This document shows, piece after piece, positions 1-10,935 of a stretch of DNA of 64,000 bases (position 1 is the first letter of the stretch; the number at the start of each line of letters is the position of its first letter). This DNA comes from Bretschneidera sinensis. Lineage: Eukaryota; Streptophyta; Magnoliopsida; Brassicales; Akaniaceae. Both the position numbers and the translations under genes were made by a program. The stretch is taken from contig CM043699.1 in NCBI GenBank assembly GCA_023935145.1, forward strand, positions 58,420,638-58,484,637, given 5' to 3'. The notes below the pieces were generated by a model that was given only the letters and a program-made list of their open reading frames with translations, was not told the origin of the DNA and ran no database searches.

Positions 1-89
1 ATTAAACAATAGTTTATTTAAATCTTCCACTTCTTTGAATTTTTTTGTAGTCTTCAGAATCATAAAACCTAATGCTTTGATTCCAAAAT
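1..89 (-). mobile_element. Primer-binding site and leader start of a gypsy element leaving the left edge
   Basis: Read on the minus strand this is the sequence directly after LTR A. It matches the start of the internal region of element I after its 5' LTR (PBS, then a run resembling GCATTAGGTTTTA). The PBS-like segment at 74-85 matches the initiator tRNA-Met binding site TGGTATCAGAGC at 10 of 12 positions. LTR A is therefore a 5' LTR, and the body of its element lies outside the window to the left. No coding sequence is visible in these 89 bases. Confidence 0.7.
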
Positions 90-2451
90 TGCAATGAGCC
101 ATCCCGAGTTGGCCACCCCTGAGATGGCGTCGTCACATTTTGAAACCAAACATGACACATATATGCAACAATACAAAAATATATCAACTGAAATTAAAAA
201 TTTCATCCAATACTTAACTCTTCTTAGAGAAAATACCTCATCATCCTCCTTTCAGAAACAATATATACATATAACAAAATGCATGAAAAGATTTTTATTA
301 CAAACTTTTCTTTCTTCTTTCTTACAATGTCTGAGGACTTGACCACGGGATTTACTTAAGGTAGTTTCTCTGCTATTAGCTCTAAGCTCTATTTGCTCTG
401 CGCCCTGCCTGAAAATTTTCAACAATGAGGAGTGAGCTTCACAAGCTCAGTGAATTAAATTTACTAGAAGTACTTGATTATATAATTCCAATCACATCTT
501 ATAATTCAATCTTTTCTAATTTAGAAATATAAATCATCTATTTCTTCACAGATAATCATTCAATCTTTCAAATAATCTTCCCATAATCATTCATCTATTA
601 TCTCATGTAAGTTAATAATAACATCCTATTATAATTTCAACCATTCATCAATCTCATCTTAAATTAATCATCAAACATATCAATTTTTCTTCTCATATAT
701 TTAATCATCTTGATATTATCAATTTAACATCATTATTTACCTCGTTATGAGGTTCACAACATATAATCAATCGATCAAATAATTTTTATCATATCATATT
801 GTCATATTTCTTTCTCATCATACTTGTCTCTTTGTGAGACTCATTTGTCTATGAATAAATTCACAATAAAAAATGATACTTTAGCATCTCAAGCAATAAT
901 AATCAATATTTAAAACAAATTCAATGCATGAATTTAAATTATCAGATCATTTCGTATTATCATTCGGGAACGTCTTCCCACACATCGACATGTTTCACCT
1001 TAGATCGACTGCCTTTCTGATTCTTTATTTTCAGTTAGACCGACTGTCTTCCCGATTATTTTATTTTCAGCTAGATTGGCTGTCTTTCATGGTTTTTTTT
1101 ATTTTCATTTAGACTAGCTGCCTTCCCGGTTCTTTTATTTTCAGCTAGACCAGCTGCCTTCCCAGTTTTTTTATTTTCAGCTAGACCGGCTGCCTTCTTG
1201 GTTATTTTATTTTCATTTAGACCAACTACTTTCCCGGTTCTTTTTTTTCCATTTAGACCAGATGCCTTCCAGATTCTTTTATTTTCATTTATACCGATTC
1301 CCTTCCCGGTTCTTTTATTTTCATTTAGACCGGTTGCCTTCCCAGTTCTTTTATTTTCATTTAGATCGATTGCCTTCCTGATTCTTTTATTTCATGCATA
1401 TGAAAAATAATATGAAAACAAACAGACCAGTTGCCTTCCTGGTCTTTTATTTTATGTATATGAGCAATAATATGAAAACAAGCACACATTCAATCATTTA
1501 ATTTAGCTATCCAACTCTTTTTCAAAATTATTATTTTTATCATATTCATTAAATTATCTCTTCATATATCATACCAAATTATCAATCATAGCTTGTTTAG
1601 AATTTCATTTATCCTTTCATTATATATTTCATCAACTCATTACTTGATTAATATTACTTCTCATATAATAAATTTTTAACATATCAATTATTCATATAAT
1701 ATCAGTAAACCAACTTTCATATATAATCAAATCATTGTAGTTCAATAATTAATTCAAATATCATCACTTTATATTTAATATTTATCTTGATTACTAAAAG
1801 TAAATCTAACTCACCAGGTAGCACTTAAAGCTATCTGTGGATCACCTATTTTCCCTTCCTGCTCCTTTCAGCAATTTCACCCAATTACTAATCGTCAACA
1901 CTGGACATAATATTTATATTAAATTTTTTTATTTATTCTTCAATTCTTCCATAATTCATACATTTTAAATTTTTGCTTCAAATTCCAGGTAATTTCATGT
2001 ATGTGTAATTTCAAAATAAAATTCACATCATTACCTTTTGTTTTTCTTAAAGCTTCCCTCGAATCTCTTTAAAATTCTCTTGTAAACATCTTCAAACTTT
2101 CAATCTCTCAGCCTTTCTTTGAGTCCCCAAGTGTTTAAAGAAAGAAAAAACCTAAACAAGATTTGGTAAGAAAAAATAAAACAAAACAAAAACTTAATTT
2201 TATACCAAAAAAACCGCCCCACCATTTCTTCATATCTCTGCTTGTTAAACATACATTTCTTGCATGTTATTTTGATAACACCTAGATTACAGGTGTTGTC
2301 CCCCTTTTTTTCCATGCAACAACTGGAGCCTTTTTTTTCAAAAGAATTATTTTTATTCAATAATAAATCTTTCATGTGTATATTATTTTAATTCCATGTG
2401 ATATCTATCGAATTACTTCTTTACCTTTAATTTAAGAATACAGGTATTACA
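90..2451 (-). repeat. LTR A, 5' LTR of a minus-strand Ty3/gypsy element
   Basis: On the minus strand it runs from TGTAATACC (right end) to a degenerate TGCA-type left end. Its ends and internal blocks align by eye with the LTRs of element I (10936-12925, 17650-19628) and with solo LTR B, but it is longer (about 2.36 kb) because a 36-bp minisatellite has expanded inside it. The right flank is GCTTA (2452-2456), which would be the target duplication; its partner would lie outside the window. Short ORFs inside are artefacts of the 36-bp repeat and of AT-rich sequence. Confidence 0.75.
1000..1460. repeat. 36-bp minisatellite inside LTR A
   Basis: About a dozen degenerate copies of a 36-bp unit containing CTGCCTTCCCGGTTCTTTTA, followed by TTTTCATTTAGACCGG. 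The period is a multiple of three, so spurious repeat ORFs appear on both strands. LTR B holds a shorter array of the same unit (19634-19870), and element I's LTR has only scattered single units, so the array expanded within the A/B LTR subfamily. Confidence 0.85.
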
Positions 2452-3108
2452 GCTTAGCCTCCTCGAAGCCTTTTAGGTAGAAATCCCCAATAGTTACCTC
2501 CACGATAGTTTAAAACTCTTGGGACTCCTTGAAGTCTGCTAATACCTTCTCCACAATAGTCTCTTTCTCGACTTGGAGCCTCCAGCATCAAGGTCTTTCC
2601 TTTCTCCAAATGCCCAAGCTCCACCACATTCTTTGCAAGGGATTATCTAAAAGTATAAATAAAGTTGTGGAACTCGCCCAACTTCTTGTCGAATCGAGGC
2701 AGTGGGGAGACAGGATACCCAAAGCTATACTTAACTGAAAAAATAAAATAAGTTAGGACTCCATAGCTATAAGCAAAAAAAATTTGCAAAACTTTCAAGG
2801 GTCGAAAGTTATCTAAGAGGCTAAGCCTTTGACCATCGCTGTAAGATGCTATATGGGCTCTTGAGAAAGTTGAGCCATATCCTTTGGGAGAATACCCTGG
2901 ATCAAATGCTCTTGAGCCATGTTGGCGCTTCTGAAACATGAGTCATTGACCTTAACATACCAGTCAGGTCTCAAGACCTCGTGAGGTTGAGTCTGAACTG
3001 CCACCATGACTCTCAGAGTAAGAAGAGAGGGAGTTAGGGAAGGATCATCATCCACTATGATGAAAGGAAGAGGAAGTGGAGTTTAGCCACGAGAACCCCC
3101 AGTGTTAG
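2452..3108 (-). pseudogene. C-terminal part of a gypsy-type gag-like gene (PF04195-like), broken
   Basis: Minus-strand reading, with interruptions, gives a proline/leucine-rich segment starting MDDDPSLTPSLL at 3055, then QTQPHEVLRPDWYVK, and near the end FKESQEF and DFYLKGFEEAKL. That tail pattern (F-x-S, then Y-x-x-GF) is typical, as I recall it, of the C-terminus of plant 'putative gypsy type transposon' gag-like proteins. The piece is the continuation of the gene at 20974-22062: removing solo LTR B and one TSD copy keeps the frame open across the joint (codons K-R-A-N-T-G-G). Stops and frameshifts make it non-functional. The exact family needs a profile search. Confidence 0.55.
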
Positions 3109-4035
3109 TGTAACGAACCATCACGGATTGGCCACCCTTGAGACAATGTCGACACATTTTGAAATCCCAGCACGACACATATATGCAGCAATATAAAAAC
3201 GTACATCAACTGAATGTGTATATATAGACACACACATACACATCAATCTTCAACTCTCAATAGGGGAGTTACATTATTAAAATTTCAACTGAAGTAATAT
3301 ATACAACATATGATGCATGAATATTTACAAATATTTTTTTCCTTCCATTAGTCTGAGGATGTGGACCACATGGCTTACCTATAATGACTCAGTCTAAATC
3401 TCAACTCATCAATCTATCTATCCTACCTGCTTCCTGAAATTATTTAACAGTGAGGAGTGAGCTTCACAAGCTCAGTGAATTAAATTTACTAGAAGTACTC
3501 GATTATATACTTCCAGCCACATCTTATAATTCGATCTTTTCTAATTTACCAATATAAATCATCTATTTCTTCACAAATAATCATTCAATTATTCAAATAA
3601 TCTTCCCATATTCATTCATCTATTATCTCATATAAATCAATAATAACATCCTATTATTATTTCAATCATTTATGAATCTCATCTTTAATCATCAAATATA
3701 TCAATTTTTCTTCTCATATATTTAATCATTTTGATATTATCAATTCAACATCGTTATTTACCTCGTTATGAGGTTCACAACATATATAACAAATCAATCA
3801 AACAATTTTCTTCATATCATACTTTCATATTTATTTTTCATCATATCTGTCTCTCTGTGAGACTCATTTGTCTATCAATAATTTCACAATCAAGTCTGAT
3901 ACTTCAGCATCTTAATTAATAAGAATCAATATTTAAAACAAATGCAATGCATGAATTTAAATTATCATATCATTTCATATTATCATTTCGGAACGTCTTC
4001 CCGCATGTCGACATGTTTCAACTTAGGCCGGCTGC

Positions 4036-5367
4036 TGTTGAACGATTATATACCTAAATAATTAAGCAGATAATCGCGCTAATTTTACTTGCAAGTGCAC
4101 AAGGTCGACAGTGTAGTGTAGTGTGCGAAAGTAAGATCATCTCCATAGGGATTGGTAAAGTTCAGTTTTTAGAATTAGTTTCTTTAAAGTAAAAAGAAAT
4201 AAAATAACTGTTGAATGTGAGTGATAATAAAAAAGACATAGGGCTTTGATATTCACCACTAGTCATACTTTCCCAATTGTATAATGTATCAGTGCACTAG
4301 CCTTATCATGTATACCTACTGGTTGCCAACCTAAGGCATGGTATCTACTCCTTAAGCTATTGATCTCCCTCAGCAACGAGTTAGGCATGGTATCTACTCT
4401 AACTCTTTTCTTCCTTAAGGGATTCAGCATGGTATCTGCTTGAGTTGTTCCTTAAGAAAGCATAAGTACTATGAAAATCGACAATCACATGATACCTAGG
4501 GCATGGTATCTACTCTCGGTTTCCCATGTTGATTAACCCGGGTATCCGGATAAGATATCCCTCGTTACTAATGTTAGACCCAGGACTCGGTCATCCAAAT
4601 TAATCTAACTAACAGGTCCATACCACATGCATATGCTGGCCATACACATACATATGAGGAATTTAAATAAGCATAGGCATTAATCAAGTTAAGCAACATA
4701 ATACAGGCTATTGGCAAAGATTTATCAATGAATAAATATATGAGAAAGCATAACTAGGGCTTCAATCGAGCCCTATAAGAAAGTTAGTTATATATACAGT
4801 CTAAAATAAACATCATATATAAACTAAACATAAAGAGAAGAATAAACTCGAGAGAAGAGGCGTCAATTTTCTCCCAAAGCTTACAACTCCAAGTAAAAAA
4901 TAAGAGAAGTGTTCTCTAAGTTGTGGTGTGTTGTGTGTGCTTTACAAGTGTATTTATAGGGCTTGAGAAGTCCTAGAAAGCTCATGAGTTCCTAAACTTT
5001 CCTAAATTACAAAACTCTCTTATTTCTAAAATAGGGTTCTGCAGTTTACTGTTCATGCCCGTACATGTGCGCTCGATCGCATGCGTCTTGCACTCGATCG
5101 TAGTGTGCACTCGATCCTTCTTGTGTGCGCACGATCGCAATGTGCGCTTGATCGCATTGCATGGTGCAATCGATTGCAGATTGACCAGAGGCTGCCCCAG
5201 GATTTCTAGGCTTCTTCCTTTAAGTGCCAAAACTGCTTCTTTTCTTCCAAGACCTATAAAACACATGTGAAACACACAAATAAAGTAAAATGAACTAAAT
5301 TAACATAACTAAGGATCTAATAAATGTAAATAAGGGGGCTTAAATATGAATATTTAAGCACCTATCA
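4036..5367 (-). repeat. 3' LTR of element C
   Basis: This 1332-bp LTR pairs with 9593-10925 (1333 bp). It contains a TATA box at 4951-4960 (CCTATAAATA on the minus strand) and, upstream of it in transcription direction at about 5060-5180, a cluster of GCGATCGAGCGCA-like motifs, several decayed at CpG. The adjoining polypurine tract is 5368-5380, AGTTTGGGGGTG-like on the minus strand. Confidence 0.85.
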
Positions 5368-6980
5368 CACCCCCAAACTTACATATTGCTAGTCCCTTAG
5401 CAATACTAAAAAAAATTAAAATGAAAAATAACAACACACAGATAGATCCAATGTTCATAGTGTCAAAAAAAAAGTTTAAGTCTTAACACAAAACTATGAT
5501 GTGCATTCATGAGCAAGCTTAACAAATACAAACATAGTTTTGCAATGAATAAGAGTTTTGAACGCAAATCACTTTCATGAGGCAATTTAAGACATCACAA
5601 GCTCGACTTTGGTGTGTGGTGAACTAGCACATAAAATATTAGGTTTCCAAATAATTTTAACGTGTATGTTTCAGTAACTCAAAATTCACCAAATTTCCTA
5701 TTAGAATCAACAAAGATGGCATAATTTTTATTCTTTTCTTTTATTTGTGAGATTTTTGCCAAGTTAGTTCCCTTAAGCTTTCTATTTGACTCATGTAATG
5801 AGCTTTTAGCCAATGACTCCCAAACCAGATGGTTTTAGGGCATTAGGTGTAAAGACACCCCTAAGGACTTACTAACTTGAGTCAAAAAGGCTATGAAACT
5901 AACTAGTCTCAATGCTCTTATCGGAATTTCCACCTTTTGACGTGACACTCACTGCTTACTGAGGTAAGAGGGCCAGTTACTCAGCGGAAAGTTCTTTTTA
6001 ATGATATTTTTGAGTTAACAAATTTTTCACCTTTTGACATGACACTCACTGCTTATTGTGGCAAGAAGGCCAGTTACTTAGTGGAATATTTGTTTTATTG
6101 ATCATTAGGAGTATTTCTTTCTTTTTGGGTACTAACAGTTATTTCTATCTTCTTATGCCAAGATGTTAGTCTAATAGGCCATTTGGTTCACAGTCGAGCA
6201 AAAGAAACATACAAATCAAAATTACATGTCATACCCCACACAATTATATGCTAATGTGCTTGTGATTGTTTAGGTCAAACTTGTGAATCCTTAAATGCCT
6301 AAAAGGAAGTGATCTATGTTCAAAACTTAATTATTAGCCCATATGTTCGAGGTGTTAAGCTCACTTATGAAGTCAAATCATATTCTTTGTTTAGATCACA
6401 AGCAAATTGTTAGAAATTCCATCTTCTTTTTTTTTAGAACAGTATGAACATGCATTTATCTATGAAAACAATAACACAACAAAATAACAACAAAATGGGA
6501 CATAGTGAGTGTGTGAATGTGTCCCCATACCCCCAAACTTAAATTGCACATTGTCCCCAATATATGAATAGCATGGAAGGAGCTGACCTGGGAGATGGAA
6601 AACTAATGGCTGGCATGGCTCGTAGCACGCCCCCAAGCTTCAACTGGATGCACTCACACTGTTCTTGAAAAAGAAAGAAAAACACACATAAAAGGGAAAC
6701 AAATAATAAACATAAATGAAAAAGTAAACATAAACAGAAATGAAAACGTAAACATTAACAAGAAGAAAAAAATACGAAAAATGATATGCTTTGGGTTGCC
6801 TCCCATGAGCGCTAAGTTTAACATCTTCTACCAGACGGGGTATTCTCTCAACTTTAGTCTTTTGGCAGGGAGTACTTTAAGTTCACTTCATGTGGCTCAA
6901 GTGCTCTTGGTGGTGTTGCACATTCATCATGACTCAATCCTTTCAGTGTATTCAAATGTGATTTCTTCTTATCACCTGGT
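5368..6980 (-). other. 3' noncoding internal region of element C with conserved block
   Basis: No gene is visible. It holds the polypurine tract next to the 3' LTR (5368-5380) and the block shared with elements D, F, G and H at about 5750-6130. That block has a hairpin-capable TTAGGTGT...CACCCCTAA segment at 5843-5864 and two copies of the ACTGAGTAACTGG / CAGTGAGTG motif at about 5938-5990 and 6030-6085. It also holds the CATGGGAGGC-type sequence near 6800-6815 that marks the end of the coding part in D and H. Confidence 0.7.
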
Positions 6981-7111
6981 CTTGGATGCATAGGATAAAC
7001 TTCAGGGAGGTGCACAACTTTAAAGATGCCATCAGGGACAGTTTTTTATGCAGGCTCAATATCCGATCTTTTGAAGCTATGGGTGAGGGTGGCCTCTAAT
7101 GGATCAGTGTG

Positions 7112-7800
7112 CTAGATCTGAAAAGCTTGCTGGACAGCACTTTGCGTCATATATTCATTAAAACATTCATCATCATTATCATCTTGGGGTAATTTCATTG
7201 CATCAAATATCTTAAATTCTATTGTCTCTCCATTTACCGTCATACTTTCAATACTCTTTTTTACATTAATTATTGTATCAGCAGTTCTCATAAAGAGTCT
7301 TCCTAAGATAATGGGCAGAGGTAATAGCATAGGGCATTCTTCCATATCTAATACAATGAAGTCAGCAGGCAAAATAACTCACCTACCTTGACCAGGACAT
7401 CTTCAAGTATACCTCTAGGTCTTTTTATGCTTCTATCTGCCAATTGAAAAGTGATGGAGGTCGGTTGAAGCTCCCCCAAACCTAGCTTTTAAACTACTGT
7501 GTATGGTAGCAAATTGACACTTATTCCTAAATCTAGTAATGCTCGCTCAAACAACTGATCACCTATCCTACAGGGAATAGTAAAACTACCCGGATCTTTT
7601 AGTTTTGGTGGTAGTTTTCTTAACAATACCGCACTTACCTCTTCAGTTAGAGCCACTGTTTCATGTTCTTGAAACTTTCTTTTATTAGTGCAACAAACTT
7701 TTAAAAATTTAGCATAAGCAGGAATTTGTTTAATTGCATCTAATAAGGGAATGTTAATTTCTACTTTTCTCAAAGTTTCAAAAATATCAAGCAATTTATC
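7112..7800 (-). pseudogene. Retropepsin (protease) region of element C, frameshifted
   Basis: The upstream part (7794-7489) reads DIFETLRKVEINIPLLDAI and then RALLDLGISVNLLPY, where DLG is the aspartic-protease active-site motif of Athila-type retropepsins. A stop follows, and a frameshift near 7375 moves the rest to 7372-7112, reading [11 protein letters not shown], then PLPIILGRLFM, where IILGR is the conserved second protease motif. The protein matches element D's protease along its length. The residual linker beyond 7112 stops at the pol deletion. Confidence 0.8.
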
Positions 7801-9190
7801 TTTCTTTGGCGTTACTAACCTTTAAGGGAAGGGTGGTGCATTCCACTTTTCTAATTCACTTACCTTGGATGTGGATGGCTTAACTTGAGATGCTTGAGTT
7901 GGCTCATTAACTCCTATGATTTTACCATTTCAGAGAGTTGTAACGGCGTTCAGCTGCTGATGTCCTCTTGGATTTGGTAATGTTTGTGCAGGAAGTTCAC
8001 CTTTCTTTATTTCACTTAGTTCCTTAGCTAATTGCCCCATTTGTTCTTCTATCCTTTGAGTGGTTTATTTTTGGTGATCTAATGAAGTCATCAATGTTGT
8101 CATTAGTTGTTGTTGTTGAGTGGCTAATTGCTTTATAAGACTTTCTAGATCATCCTTCTTGGGTTCTGGAACTGGTTGGGTTGCTTTATGGAAGTTCCTT
8201 TGTTGCCCTTGAAGGTTCAAGGTGTTTTGATTGTTGCTCCATGAGAGGTTGGGGTGGTCTCGCCATCCAGGGTTGTATGTATTTGCATATGCATTGTTCA
8301 GTCCCTAATAGTTTGCTTGCTCGGGATCTGTAGATGAATACAAATGGCAGGTCTCAGTAGTGTGATCAAATTTAGAACATAAAGCACATACCTGGCTTTG
8401 TGTAGCTTGTGGTCGATGAGAGATGTTTTGAGTAGACATGACTTTTACAATCATATCTAGCCTCATATCTAGCTTCATCTCTAAAGCAACTATTTGAGCA
8501 GAGGGTCCACCATTCAGAGTAACCTCATATATACCTTTGCTCTTGACTCTTTGTCTACCTCTAGAGGAGAATTGTTGGGTATGCTCACTCAATACCTCAA
8601 ACAGCTCCATGGCTTCTTTACTTATCTTCTCCATCAGCACACCTCCACAACCAGAATCAGCAATACCTTTATTCATGTCATTTAGAACTTCATAAAAGGC
8701 TAGTACCAGCTCATCTTGAGGTAGGTTGTGGTGTGGGCATTTGAGTAGTAGCTCGTTGAAGTTTCCCCATGCCTCAAAGAACATATCTCCATCCCTTTGT
8801 TGGAAGGATTGGATCTCTTTCCTCATTTGCCTCGTCTTTTGGGCTGGGAAGAACTTCTTTAGGAATTTGCCAGCCAACTCCTCCCAAGTGCGGATTGAAA
8901 CTGCAGGCAAAGAATTGTACCATAGCTTAGCATTATCTTTTAAGGAAAAGGGAAATAGAATTAACCTTATTCCTTCTTAGTCTAGGCCCTGGATGTGCTG
9001 GAATTTGCAGAGATAAAAGAATTCCCGAAGGTGCAAGTGTTGATCCTCTGTTGGTGTACCCCGAAAGTGAGTTAAAGCATTGAGTATCTTTGGGGATATG
9101 TAATAGTTGCCATCTACTTCAGGTTGATATGCAATGCATGAAGGATGGTTGAGGTTCTATGGGATGAAGGATTGCTTCATCGGTCTTCGT
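7800..9190 (-). pseudogene. gag of element C, with stop codons
   Basis: The longest open piece (8910-8305) begins in the conserved retrotransposon gag core: RTWEELAGKFLKKFFPAQK, then MFFEAWGNFNELLLKCPHH. It ends with a zinc knuckle CALCSKFDHTTETC that fits C-x2-C-x4-H-x4-C exactly. Upstream, between about 9190 and 8911, the frame encodes YISPKILNALTHFRGTP and SLKDNAKLWYNSLP with single stops. Downstream it continues as a glutamine-rich linker to the protease. Gag would form the particle and bind the RNA. Start codon and true N-terminus are not certain. Confidence 0.8.
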
Positions 9191-9568
9191 GCAGGTGGTT
9201 ACTGGATTTCTAGTTGTTCCGTCATTGGTGCTTCTTCCGTGAATTCCTCTTCTTCCTCCTCAAAGTTGTCTCTAAGATTTTGTTGGATGGTCCACTCAAG
9301 CTCGGGATCAATGGGAAAGATTGTTGGATGTCGGGATCGAAGTCCGTGCATGAATCAGGTAAAACAGCTTCAGTGCAGTAGTTCAACTCAGCTGCTCGGG
9401 TAACTCTCTGTCCTATTTGCGCTCGATCGCACAGAAGGTTGTGATCGATCGCAAGTATTACAGAATCACTGATTAGGGTTTGATGAAAAGTAGAAATAAA
9501 GTTGGTAAATAAAATAAAAACAATGATTAAACTAAATGAAAGTAATCCTAAAACGAAATTTAGCGCAA

Positions 9569-9586
9569 TCCCCGGCAACGGCGCCA
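9569..9586 (-). promoter_or_regulatory. Primer-binding site of element C (tRNA-Asp)
   Basis: On the minus strand, TGGCGCCGTTGCCGGGGA begins six bases after the 5' LTR. It is complementary to the 3' end of plant tRNA-Asp(GUC), the usual primer of Athila elements. Confidence 0.85.
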
Positions 9587-9592
9587 AAAACT

Positions 9593-10925
9593 TGTTGGAC
9601 GATTATATACCTAAATAATTAAGCAGATAATCGCACTAGTTTTACATGCAAGTGCACAAGGTCGACAGTGTAGTGTAGTGTGCAAAAGCAAGATCATCTC
9701 CACAGGGATTGGTAAAGTTCAATTTTTAGAATTAGTTTCTTTAAGGTAAAAAGAAATAAAATAACTGTTGAATGTGAGTGATAATAATAAAGACATAGGG
9801 CTTTGATATCCACTACTAGTCATAATTTCCCAATTGTATAATGTATCAGTGCACTAGCCTTATCATGTATACCTACTGGTTGCCAACCTAAGGGCATGGT
9901 ATCTACTCCTTAAGCTATTGATCTCCCTAAGTAACGAGTTAGGCATGGTATCTACTCTAACTTTTTTCTTCTTTAAGGGATTCAGCATGGTATCTACTTG
10001 AGTTGTTCCTTAAGAAAGCATAAGTACTATGGAAATCGACAACCACATGAGACCTAGGGCATGGTATTTACTCCTGGTTTTCCATGTTGATTAACCCGGG
10101 TATCCGGATAAGATATCCCTCGTTACTAATGTTAGACCCAGGACTCGGTCATCCAAATTGATCTAACTAACAGGTCCATACCACATGCATATGCTGGCCA
10201 TACGCATACATATGAGGAATTTAAATAAGTACAGGCATTAATCAAGTTAAGCAACATAATAAATGCTATTGGCAAAGATTTATCAATGAATAAATATATG
10301 AGAAAGCATAACTAGGGCTTCAATCGAGCCCTATAAGAAAGTTAGTTACATATGCTGTCTTAAATAAACATCATATATAAACTAAACATAAAGAGAAGTA
10401 TAAACCCGAGAGAAGAGGCGTCAATTCTCTCCCAAAGCTTACAACTCCAAGTAAAAGATAAGAGAAGTGTTCTCTAAGTTGCGGTGTGTTGTGTGTGCTT
10501 TACAGGTGTATTTATAGGGCTTGAGAAGTCCTAGAAAGCTCATGAGTTCCTAAACTTTCCTAAATTACAAAACTCTCTTATTTCTAAAATAGGGTTCTGC
10601 AGTTTACTGTTCACGCCCGTACATGTGCACTCGATCGCACGCGTCTTGTGCTCGATCGCAGTGTGCGTTTGATCCTTCCTGTGTGCGTACGATCGCAATG
10701 TGCGCTCAATTGCATTGAATGGTGCGATCGATCGCAGATTGACCAGAGACTGCCCCAGGAATTCTAGGCTTCTTCCTTTAAGTGCCAAAACTGCTTCTTT
10801 TCTTCCAAGACCTATAAAACACATTTGAAACACACAAATGAAGTAAAATGAACTAAATTAACATAACTAAGGATCTAATAAGTGTAAATAAGGGGGCTTA
10901 AATATAAATATTTAAGCACCTATCA
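9593..10925 (-). repeat. 5' LTR of element C
   Basis: This LTR is nearly identical in length and order to 4036-5367. On the minus strand the motif cluster at about 10618-10735 precedes the TATA box CCTATAAATA (10509-10518) by roughly 100 bp. Transcription is expected to start a short way downstream of the TATA box, on the lower-coordinate side. Confidence 0.85.
10509..10735 (-). promoter_or_regulatory. LTR promoter of element C: motif cluster plus TATA
   Basis: Minus-strand TATA box at 10518-10509, with several repeats of a GCGATCGAGCGCAC-like motif at 10735-10618 in both orientations (ACTCGATCGCAC, GCTCGATCGCAG, ACGATCGCAATG, GCGATCGATCGCAG). The same arrangement occurs in every Athila LTR of this window. 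The regulatory role is inferred from position only. Confidence 0.55.
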
Positions 10926-10935
10926 GCTGCCTTCC

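Larger units (their letters stand above)
4036..10925 (-). mobile_element. Element C: Athila-type LTR retrotransposon lacking most of pol
   Basis: LTRs at 4036-5367 and 9593-10925 start TGATAGGTGC on the minus strand and end CCAACA or TCAACA. A perfect 5-bp target duplication GCTGC lies at 4031-4035 and 10926-10930. The PBS matches tRNA-Asp. Order on the minus strand is 5' LTR, PBS, gag with zinc knuckle, protease, a short residual pol leader, then directly the post-integrase tail and 3' noncoding region. RT, RNase H and integrase are missing; the junctions are near 6960-6990. It must have moved using enzymes from an intact relative, or been deleted after insertion. Confidence 0.85.

Noticed and set aside
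4036..5367. Short ORFs with many C, R and S residues in Athila LTRs (for example near 4982-5275 and 59033-59342) as cysteine-rich peptides
   Set aside because: They are translations of the CGATCGAGCGCAC motif array (IERT, SSAH, DRSH repeats) in U3 and occur in several frames and on both strands.
9222..9587. 121-residue ORF at the start of element C as a membrane protein
   Set aside because: Its ATG lies at the PBS and its hydrophobic first part is translated leader; only its C-terminal part adjoins gag, and the same leader in D is not conserved as protein.
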